From NCBI GenBank assembly GCA_030697165.1, contig JAUYQQ010000001.1:248001-312000 (forward strand): a stretch of DNA of 64,000 nt, read 5' to 3'. The stretch is from Acidobacteriota bacterium. GTDB taxonomy: Bacteria > Acidobacteriota > Vicinamibacteria > Vicinamibacterales > UBA2999. Position 1 is the stretch's first letter. Every line of letters begins with the position of its first letter. This document shows, one piece after another, positions 25,401 to 32,043 of the stretch. The notes beneath the pieces were generated by a model, which was not told the origin of the DNA, searched no databases, and was given only the letters and a program-made list of their open reading frames with translations. The position numbers and the translations under genes were made by a program.

Positions 25401-28400
25401 CACGCTGCAGAACCAGGACTGCTGCCCACTGGCCGCGCCCGACGCGGAACACATCGGCGTCGACGCCGTTCCCGAACCATCGAAGGTCAGGGCAAGCGCG
25501 CTGCTCACCGACGCGTCGGGGCCGTGGTTAGTCACGACGGCCGTGAACGTCACGGACTCACCCACGCGATACGACGCGTGCGAGGCCTCGAGCGACACTG
25601 CCAAGTCCGACACGACCAGCGGGATCGTGACCGGAGCGGTCACGGCATTGTTGCCATAGTCGGGATCGATCACGGCGGCGAAGGCGTGCGCCGACAGTTG
25701 GAACGTGCGCGGGGACTCGGCCGCGAGGGGCGTGGCCGGCAGCTCGAACATCGCCTCGTCGCCGGGGGCCATGGCCGGCACCGTGCAAGAGGCCTGGCCA
25801 CCGCCGCCAGACATGTCGCACCAGGTGCCAGCGGGGCCCGCCCTGACACGCGCAATGCCGATCGTCGCCGTACTTGACGCGAGTGCCGAGAACCCCAACG
25901 ATGAAGCCGCCGCTGGCCCGTCGTTTTTCACGAGGACGACGACGAGCGGGATACCCGACTCCGGATCCCGCTCCACCCCGACGATCGTCACCTGCAGGTC
26001 GGCCATCTCGCCGGCCGGCGTGGTGATCACGACTGTCGCCGACGCCGTGCCGCCCAGCCCGTCGCTGATCGCGTAGGCGAAGCTGTCGGCGCCGTTGTAG
26101 GTCATCGACGTCGGCGTGTAGGTGATCGACGACCCTGCAATGGTGGCCGTGCCCTTCGCTGGCGCCTGCGTGATGCCGGTGATCGTCACCGGGTCGCCGT
26201 CGGGATCACGGTCGTTGACCAGTACGTCGATCGTGACCGGCCCGCCCTGCGTCACCGCCGCGTCGTCCGCGGCCACCGGGTCCTCGTTCACCAGCGTCAC
26301 GGTAATGACGACGTTGGCCGGCGCCGAGCCGCCGCGCCGGTCGCTCGCGTCATAGACGAACGACGCGGTGCCATGGAACACCGGGTCCACTGTAAAGTCG
26401 ACGTGGCCATCCTCGCGCAGCACGGCGAGACCGTTGGTCGAGCCGCCCACCGCGATGATGAACAGGTCGTCGCCGTCCGGATCAGAGTCGTTGGCCAGCA
26501 ACTGCGACGCCGGAATCGTGAACGTCGGCGTGTTCCGGTCGATCTCGAGCGCATCGTCCACGGCGACCGGTTCCCGGTTCATGTCGTCGACAAACCACCA
26601 GAACGTGATCGGGGTATCGCGCACACCGTCGGAGACCGTCACCGTCACCTGGAACGAGCCGGACGATTCCATGGTCAGCGTGCCGCTGATGACGCCGGTG
26701 TTCGGGGCGATCGCCAGCCCAGGCGGAAGCCCCGTCGCCATGAAGGCGACAATCTTGCCCTCGCCGACCGACCAGGTCAGCGGCAACGAGATCGTCTCGC
26801 CCTCTTCGCTATGCTGGTCGCCGGGATGATCGATCGACGGCGGCGGCGCACCGGGCTGCACGGCCCATGTGAACGATGCGCTCGACTGCGCCTCCGGATC
26901 GCGCACGGTGACTGTCACCGGGTAGCTCCCCGCGGATCCGTACGGCAACGTGCCACTGATCGCGCCCGTTCCCGGATCGATGCCGATCCCGCCCGGCAAA
27001 CCCGTCGCACTCCACGAGAGCGGATCGCTCTCGGGATCGCTGGCCTCGAGCGCCAGCGTGACGATCTCGCCCTCAGTATGTATCTGGTCGCCCGGTCCCA
27101 CTATCGCCGGCGCCTGGTTCGGCGCGCCGCACTGGCGCAGCGATGGGCCAGTGGCTGCATTGGCGATCTCCGTGGCGGTCAGCACCCGCTTGTAGAGCGC
27201 CACATCGTCGATCGCGCCCGCGAAGAAGTTGGCGTACGCCACGCTCCACCCGGCCTGCGATGCGCCGATCACCAGCGGCTCGCGCTCGAAGTCGCCGTTG
27301 GACATCGTCCACCCGTCATGGAGCGCCGCCGAAGCATCGAGGACACCATTCACATAGAGCCGCGCCTGCAGGGCCGGCCGGTCGATCACGAGCGCCGCGT
27401 GGTGGAAGGCACCGTCGGCCACCGGCGTCGTGCCCTCGATCACGACCCACGGGGTGCCGTCTGCACCGTTGTAGCCGTTGTCGTGCATCGAGGCGCGGAC
27501 GACGCCGCCCTGCACGTACAGATACCAGGCCGCGTAGCCCTGAGGGGACCCACAGCACGGCGCATTCGCTGTATCGTTCTGCGAGGCGATCACCTGCGCC
27601 GCCGTGCCGCTGACGACGCTGGTCGCAAACCACACCGCGACGCTCGTCGAGCCGGTGCCGGGCCAGTAGTGTTCCGGGTAGCCGTTATCCACGTGGAGGT
27701 AGCCCGTCGCACCGTCGAATACGAACGCCTGCCCCACCGCGCCGGGACCGTAGCTGACGCCGCCGACCGCCGTGCCGTGATACGCCGGACCCGACCCGTA
27801 GTTGAGCGACGTGCCGTCGCCAGGCCACCACGCCGTGCGTCCCGACACCGGCAGCGCGCAGGTCGCCGCGTTGATGCGGGCCGTGACGACGATGCTGTTG
27901 TCGGCGAGGCCGGCGTCCTCTTCCGTGCTGGACACCACCACGGGAAGCTCGGAGATCCCGGTGGTGAGCCCGCTCACGTTGATCGTAATCGTGCCGGTGG
28001 CCCCGGACGCGAGACGGTCCTGCCCCACGCCACCGCCGCGCACGCGCCACGCATCGAACGTCAACACACCCGCGGCGTTGCTGATCGGCGCCGGGTTGAG
28101 GCTACTGGCCGTGGCCCCGGCCGGCAGCGTCACGCGGACGCGGACGCCCGAGGCTTCCCGCGCCGCGGCGTTGGCGACGTCCAGCGTGTAGGTGACCTGC
28201 GTCCCGGCCACCGTCGGATTCGGCGAGGCATTGCCCGTCACGCGCAGGTCGACCGGCGGCTCCCCACCAGCCCCACCACCCGGCCACGGCGACGAGATGC
28301 GGATCCGGTTCGACGTCCAGTCGTAGTACGCAATATGCGGGACGCCGGCCGCATCGAACCGCAGGTACGGCGGCTTCACCCACTCCACTCCGCTGAACCC

Positions 28401-29462
28401 TGGACGCACCACGCGGCTCTCGACCCACGCGCCCGACGCGCGCGAGGTGTAGTACAGGCCCTGGCCATAGCGCCAGTAGGCCACCGCCGGCGCGCCAGAG
28501 GGATCCAGCTGCAGGCTCAGGCCATAGGTCACGCGAGAAGCGTCGGCATTGTCCACGTGCGCCCACGTCGCGCCATCGTCGGACGACCGGAAGTAGCCGA
28601 GCACGCCGCGATCGAGTTCGCCCGTGAAGTCCAGCCCGCGCGCGACGATGTGAACCGTGCCATTCGGCCCAGGTTGGATCGCCACTTCGTCGCTGTAGTA
28701 GTTGACGGTGGCCACCTGGGCCGGTGCAGTGCCGGGCCGCATGTACATCACGTGCCCGTTGACGTTGATGTAGGCGACGTGGGCGCGGCCGTCGGCGTCC
28801 ATGGCCAGATCGAACCCGCGGATGAGCTGATCAGCGGTGAGCGACTGCCCCTCGAACCTAAAAGGCCCGGAGTTGGTGCAGTGGCCGCGCGCCGTGACCC
28901 GGTACGGCCAGGCTTGCCCCGGACCGCCGTCCACCTTGTACCGCACGTAGATGCATTCCTGGTGGTTGCCGACATGCTCGCCCGTTGACACCAGGGCGCC
29001 TGGGGTACCGTCGGCATACGCGCGCAGGTCAGCGCGGTAGGTGTGATATGTCAGGTTGCTGCTGTTGCCGCCCACCATGAATAGATAGGGCCGGCCATCG
29101 TTCCCCACCGCAAACTCGTGCCCGCTGCCGTTCTGACTGGCAGTCCCCCAGAAACCCTGGCTGCCCCACTGGCGCTTCAGCCAACCGTCCGCCAGCTTCT
29201 CGCTCCAGTAGGTATCGTTCGAACCGCCGCATCCCTCGACTTGGGTCCAGCCCACCATCGGCGTGCCGTCGGGAGCGAAGTCGAATCCATTCACCCTGGG
29301 ATAGCGGGTGCAGTTCGGCTGCCCCAGCGTGACGTCCGCGACGTCGTCGGCCAGCCAGATCACACCCGGCGCCTGCGCCGAGGGAAGGGCCCCGGTCGAG
29401 AGAATGAGAGCGGCGACGACCAGCGCCGCGCCAACGAGGGTGCGGGTCGCAACAGGCGGCAC
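22464..29462 (-). CDS. Giant secreted multidomain protein (sialidase-like propeller, DUF11, LamG, Ig and cadherin-like repeats)
   Basis: About 2332 aa from GTG 29462, which has AGGGGAG just upstream; a TTG at 29498 is an alternative start. A signal peptide is followed by: a propeller-like region (about 30-395); a DUF11 repeat (about 405-520); a LamG/concanavalin-like domain (about 540-780); two putative-Ig domains (about 790-960, motif ATGLPPGL-I.P.TGVISGTL); cadherin-like repeats with calcium motifs NDSDPDGDD and DPDGD (about 970-1170); two DUF11-type domains (about 1180-1440); more cadherin-like repeats (about 1450-1880); an Ig domain (about 1920-2010); a repetitive VTDTVDV/VTETVDL segment (about 2015-2075); and a C-terminal module. 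It is probably a surface adhesin or glycan-binding protein. No PEP-CTERM or LPxTG anchor was seen. Confidence 0.85.
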   Translation of the reverse strand: MPPVATRTLVGAALVVAALILSTGALPSAQAPGVIWLADDVADVTLGQPNCTRYPRVNGFDFAPDGTPMVGWTQVEGCGGSNDTYWSEKLADGWLKRQWGSQGFWGTASQNGSGHEFAVGNDGRPYLFMVGGNSSNLTYHTYRADLRAYADGTPGALVSTGEHVGNHQECIYVRYKVDGGPGQAWPYRVTARGHCTNSGPFRFEGQSLTADQLIRGFDLAMDADGRAHVAYINVNGHVMYMRPGTAPAQVATVNYYSDEVAIQPGPNGTVHIVARGLDFTGELDRGVLGYFRSSDDGATWAHVDNADASRVTYGLSLQLDPSGAPAVAYWRYGQGLYYTSRASGAWVESRVVRPGFSGVEWVKPPYLRFDAAGVPHIAYYDWTSNRIRISSPWPGGGAGGEPPVDLRVTGNASPNPTVAGTQVTYTLDVANAAAREASGVRVRVTLPAGATASSLNPAPISNAAGVLTFDAWRVRGGGVGQDRLASGATGTITINVSGLTTGISELPVVVSSTEEDAGLADNSIVVTARINAATCALPVSGRTAWWPGDGTSLNYGSGPAYHGTAVGGVSYGPGAVGQAFVFDGATGYLHVDNGYPEHYWPGTGSTSVAVWFATSVVSGTAAQVIASQNDTANAPCCGSPQGYAAWYLYVQGGVVRASMHDNGYNGADGTPWVVIEGTTPVADGAFHHAALVIDRPALQARLYVNGVLDASAALHDGWTMSNGDFEREPLVIGASQAGWSVAYANFFAGAIDDVALYKRVLTATEIANAATGPSLRQCGAPNQAPAIVGPGDQIHTEGEIVTLALEASDPESDPLSWSATGLPGGIGIDPGTGAISGTLPYGSAGSYPVTVTVRDPEAQSSASFTWAVQPGAPPPSIDHPGDQHSEEGETISLPLTWSVGEGKIVAFMATGLPPGLAIAPNTGVISGTLTMESSGSFQVTVTVSDGVRDTPITFWWFVDDMNREPVAVDDALEIDRNTPTFTIPASQLLANDSDPDGDDLFIIAVGGSTNGLAVLREDGHVDFTVDPVFHGTASFVYDASDRRGGSAPANVVITVTLVNEDPVAADDAAVTQGGPVTIDVLVNDRDPDGDPVTITGITQAPAKGTATIAGSSITYTPTSMTYNGADSFAYAISDGLGGTASATVVITTPAGEMADLQVTIVGVERDPESGIPLVVVLVKNDGPAAASSLGFSALASSTATIGIARVRAGPAGTWCDMSGGGGQASCTVPAMAPGDEAMFELPATPLAAESPRTFQLSAHAFAAVIDPDYGNNAVTAPVTIPLVVSDLAVSLEASHASYRVGESVTFTAVVTNHGPDASVSSALALTFDGSGTASTPMCSASGAASGQQSWFCSVPSLAEGDTWTVTFEQVASVAGTRVSSAQLEVASMAIWMTDPVPGNNFVEVVTEANLNRAPVAVDDPIETDEDTPLEIVPATLLANDTDADGDTLTIVAVSDSAVNGTVTFEAGVIVFTPAQDFHGAASFQYRIDDGHDATAWGTVHITVHSVNDEPAVPDQLVNAVSGVPLTVAIGATDVDGDKLAYAVDEGPAHGTAEIADDTVVYTADAGFDGIDTIVVRADDGAGGVATGRIRVQVTKTNDPPVFESLTVEVSGSGPVSVTLAAVDPDGDTLSYRLTVGPEFGAATLAGDQLTYTPEADFEGSEKIELEADDGRGGTTRAQVTFVVTLVNQPPFVASPVADVSLLEDALPFVVTLDGVFKDAEDVDGLTYTASSDNPDVVTVSVDSVAGTGTLTLTLVPDAFGVATVTVVVSDGEFTVQDQFLVTVAPVNDPPRLDQPANVRVVGGTQVVVPLAGLAAGPANELGQVVTVTAVSSGPSVTGPVTATFGEVRFTPPVRNNVGVATVMVEVADNGGTENGGQDRTTRTFTVTILPPPPTLTAPEAQVDVVHGTVSLPVTFTAYPEAELFFTAVGLPPGLSIAADTGVISGTLGSATGTYPVTVILYDGLATSSATFTWQVALAIVEIAVNEQIWVTDSVDVRPSAMITVDEVVTVTDTVDVMGPVVIEIDEVITVTETVDLQAMNTPTGNPLVLSQGGVTLRFREVTVAGQTTVEPEPAAPALPAGFVMAEPPLIYDIATTAQFTGGVEVCVAYDPLAFKTSDQRLFHHTGSAWTDITTSNRRDTSTVCGTTTHFSPFAVVEPVPLDGRIIGNGRIETADADHEFHLHASEGLRGARPNDRLRYEVTTTESVTSPGKSAGKGKAAPPVVKKVTRTDRFEATAIQSVRFYDDPAFGPGKPKGGPKAGVTVDSVVITGAGAWNGASGYTFEARAEDRGEPGKSRDTFAITIRSPQGAVVATVDGVITAGNIQSKKVGKR

Positions 29463-29469
29463 GGCTCCC

Positions 29470-30828
29470 CTAGTTCTTGCGATAGACCCGGACGTCAACG
29501 GGACGCTGGCCCTTGACGCCCACCAGTTCCATCACCTGTCTGAACGTCGCAACCAGCGTGTAGCCGTCCGGCGCCGGATCGCCAGGCATCACCAGCACCA
29601 CCGTGCCGCTGGGCACTGCACCTGGATCACCCTTGTCGCCCTTCTGGCCCTGCGGTCCTGCCTGCCCCTCGGGTCCGGGCGGGCCCTGCGGTCCTGCGGC
29701 CCCCTGGGGGCCCGGCGGACCACCTAGGCCGACCGTCGATGAGCCGTGCGGGACGACCGTCACCGTCACGGAGTCCGACACTTGCGCGCCGTCCAACCCG
29801 ACCACGGTTGCGATAAATGTATGGGTGCCCAAGCCGAGCTGCGCCGACACGGACCAGGAATTCGATACCACGGCGCCGTCCTTCGACCAGTAGATGGCGG
29901 ACGCGCCCGTGAAGCTCGCCTGGCGCGCGAAGGTGGTCCAGAAGCTGGCCGAGAGCGGATTCGACGGGTCGCTCGGCTGCACGAACGCGGTCAGCGTTTC
30001 ATCCGGGCCAGCGTCCACGGTGGCCGGCCCGCTGCCGCCGCCGCCCGCCGGGTCGACCAGCCAGCGGAAGTTGTCGAGGAGCACGGTGGAATCGTCGATG
30101 CCGTCGCCGGAGTCCCAAATCAAGAAGTGCAGCGTCACCGCCTCGAGTGCCGTGACCGCGGCCGATGCGGTCAGCCATCCGGTGGCGCCTTGCTGCTCGA
30201 AACCGGTGCCGGTCAGTAGGGACGACCCCTGCGTATGGGCGAACATGGCCGTGTTCGACGTGACCGGCGAGCCGGTGTCGTCGACGCTGATCGTCGTAAA
30301 CGTGCCGGCCCGCTCCAGGATGATGGCCATCGCGTCGCCGAACGACGTGCACACATACTTCGGGTAGTCAGCCGAGTAGTAGTTGAAGTCGATCGCCAGC
30401 CCGTTGACGTTGCCCGGCGCTGTGAGCGTGACGGCCACATGGGTCTGATCCCGCGGCGCGCCAGCCACGGTGCTTGGGCACTTGGAAGATTGCACCGGGA
30501 AGCCGGGCGGAACGACGCCGGCCACATTGTGGTTGACGGTCTTGTTGTAGCCGTTATCGCCGGGCGCGGCCGCTCTGCCCGTTGAGAGGATGGCGATGGA
30601 CGGGCCGGCCAGCGGCAGCACGGAGCCGAACTTGGCCCGGGCGGCCGACGCGCCGGTCAACACCGGCGCGCTGATCTCGGCCACCAGCACCGCGGTGGTG
30701 GCCGGAATGTCCATGGCCTGGACCAGGTGCGAGGCACTCGCCGACTGGCCGGCCGCGCCGGATGGGTGCCACAACATCAGCAACGTCAGACCTATGACGG
30801 CCCACTTCACATCTCTTGCTGGCAACAT
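29470..30828 (-). CDS. Choice-of-anchor L-like secreted protein with collagen-like tract
   Basis: A 452-aa exported protein. ATG 30828 was chosen because GAGGAGA lies 5 nt upstream and a signal peptide follows (residues about 6-28). A choice-of-anchor-like beta domain occupies about 50-270, with [22 protein letters not shown] and [19 protein letters not shown]. It is followed by an Ig/PKD-like domain (about 280-370), a short collagen-like Gly-X-Y tract (about 375-415) and a C-terminal domain ([15 protein letters not shown]). First gene of the minus-strand surface-protein operon; the next gene begins 7 bp after its stop. Probably an exported surface or matrix protein. Confidence 0.8.
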   Translation of the reverse strand: MLPARDVKWAVIGLTLLMLWHPSGAAGQSASASHLVQAMDIPATTAVLVAEISAPVLTGASAARAKFGSVLPLAGPSIAILSTGRAAAPGDNGYNKTVNHNVAGVVPPGFPVQSSKCPSTVAGAPRDQTHVAVTLTAPGNVNGLAIDFNYYSADYPKYVCTSFGDAMAIILERAGTFTTISVDDTGSPVTSNTAMFAHTQGSSLLTGTGFEQQGATGWLTASAAVTALEAVTLHFLIWDSGDGIDDSTVLLDNFRWLVDPAGGGGSGPATVDAGPDETLTAFVQPSDPSNPLSASFWTTFARQASFTGASAIYWSKDGAVVSNSWSVSAQLGLGTHTFIATVVGLDGAQVSDSVTVTVVPHGSSTVGLGGPPGPQGAAGPQGPPGPEGQAGPQGQKGDKGDPGAVPSGTVVLVMPGDPAPDGYTLVATFRQVMELVGVKGQRPVDVRVYRKN

Positions 30829-30929
30829 TCGGTCTCCTCGTCGCGCCGGAAGACACGACCTCCCACTAGAGGCGGGCATAGGTTGGTTTTGCTCACGCGG
30901 GCTGGGAATGGCAGAATCTTGGGCGATTC
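30829..30929. promoter_or_regulatory. Shared divergent promoter region (surface operon / sigma-CHAT operon)
   Basis: This 101-bp gap separates the start codons of the minus-strand surface-protein operon and the plus-strand sigma-anti-sigma-CHAT operon, so both promoters must lie in or near it. The only clear element is the GAGGAGA ribosome-binding site of the minus-strand gene (about 30833-30840). A GGGAAT box (about 30904-30909) resembles an ECF-type -35 element for the sigma gene, but no convincing -10 partner was found. Autoregulation by the encoded sigma factor is plausible but not shown. Confidence 0.45.
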
Positions 30930-31448
30930 ATGTCCGGTGCCGACCCCCACGACATCGAGGCGTTCGTGCGCCGCTACGCGCGGCTGGTGCGGACGGTCGC
31001 CATGCGGGTGGGTGGCCCCCGGGGCCGGGAAATCGCCGAAGACGTGGAACAGCGCGTGTTCCTCAGCATCTGGCGGCAGATGGAGCGTGAGCAAACCATT
31101 ACCAACCCGTCCTCTTATGTTTACAGGTGCGCCGTCCGGGAAACGGTCCGGATGCTCACCGAGACCGACGAACCCGCCGAGGCGGATCCGGTCGAGCTCG
31201 AGCAGCAACCTGGCGGCGACACGCCCGCGGATCACCTCGCGCGGCGCGAACGGGCGCGGCTGACCGCGGAGGCGTTGCGCGAGATGGCGGCTGACCGGCG
31301 GCGCGCGGTGCAAGCGCACCTGGCCGGGTTTTCGGTGAATGAAACAATGACGATGTACGAGTGGTCGTATCAACGCGCGCGCAACCTGGTCGCCAGGGGC
31401 ATGGCCGACCTGCGTGCCGGACTGCGAAAACGAGGAATCGATGGCTGA
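30930..31448 (+). CDS. ECF-type RNA polymerase sigma factor
   Basis: A 172-aa protein with sigma region 2 (about 10-75: FVRRYARLVRTVAMRVGG, AEDVEQRVFLSIWRQ, SYVYRCAVRE) and region 4 (about 115-170: LREMAADRRRAVQAHLAGFSVNE, SYQRARNLVARGMADLR). The linker carries an acidic stretch rich in E, D and P. Its stop overlaps the anti-sigma start by 8 bp, and a CHAT protease gene follows. Sigma factors of this type, paired with a zinc-finger membrane anti-sigma and TPR-CHAT proteins, are found in Acidobacteriota. Targets probably include its own operon and perhaps the divergent surface operon (inference). Confidence 0.88.
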   Translation: MSGADPHDIEAFVRRYARLVRTVAMRVGGPRGREIAEDVEQRVFLSIWRQMEREQTITNPSSYVYRCAVRETVRMLTETDEPAEADPVELEQQPGGDTPADHLARRERARLTAEALREMAADRRRAVQAHLAGFSVNETMTMYEWSYQRARNLVARGMADLRAGLRKRGIDG

Positions 31449-32043
31449 CGTTCATGCCTTCCGGTCGCCTCATGTCGATGAGGCGGCGTTCGAGCGGCTC
31501 GTGCTCAACGAGGTCGGCGCTGCGGAGCGAGCGACGCTGTTCGAACACATCACCGGCTGCGCCTCCTGCGCCCGGGTCTGGCGGGGGTTGCTCGAGCTGC
31601 GCCGAGAGGCGGAAACCGAGGGCCTGATTCCAGCCGCGGTTGCGCCGGTCCCCATCTGGCGGTCGCCCATCGTCGCCCTGGCCGTGGCCGCCACGCTGGT
31701 CGTGGTGATCGGCGGCGTCGTCCTTAATCGCCAGACGAGCGACGATTCAACCACGCTGCGCAGTGGCACAACCGTGGGCGTGGAGGAACTGTCGGCGGTG
31801 GCAGGAGCCGGTGGCACGCCGACGCTCTCCTGGTCACCGGTGCCGGCCGCCACCAGCTATCGCCTTGATGTCTTTTCAGAAGATGGACAACTGGTGTGGA
31901 CCCGCGACGTCACCGCGCCTCCGCTCTCGTGGCCGGACGACGTGCCCCGGTCAGCCGGCCTGTACCGATGGCGGGTTGAAGCGCTGGCAGCCAACGCGGT
32001 GGTCGCCCGCTCCCGGCTGGCCGAGCTCGAGGTTTCACGGTGA
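31441..32043 (+). CDS. Membrane-bound anti-sigma factor with zinc finger and periplasmic C-terminal domain
   Basis: A 200-aa protein starting at ATG 31441 inside the sigma gene's end. The N-terminus carries a zf-HC2-type anti-sigma motif, H36-x3-C40-x2-C43 (HITGCASC), expected to bind the sigma factor in the cytoplasm. One transmembrane helix follows (about 77-97, ALAVAATLVVVIGGVV). The outer part contains a beta-sandwich-like domain (about 125-200: LSWSPVPAATSYRLDVF, GLYRWRVEALA, ARSRLAELEV) that resembles the extreme C-terminus of the CHAT protein encoded next. The stop overlaps the CHAT GTG start (GTGA). The periplasmic domain is the likely signal input. Confidence 0.85.
   Translation: MADVHAFRSPHVDEAAFERLVLNEVGAAERATLFEHITGCASCARVWRGLLELRREAETEGLIPAAVAPVPIWRSPIVALAVAATLVVVIGGVVLNRQTSDDSTTLRSGTTVGVEELSAVAGAGGTPTLSWSPVPAATSYRLDVFSEDGQLVWTRDVTAPPLSWPDDVPRSAGLYRWRVEALAANAVVARSRLAELEVSR

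Noticed and set aside
26373-28988. Long plus-strand open frame opposite the giant surface protein
   Set aside because: Shadow frame of a GC-rich gene; no recognisable domain or ribosome-binding site.
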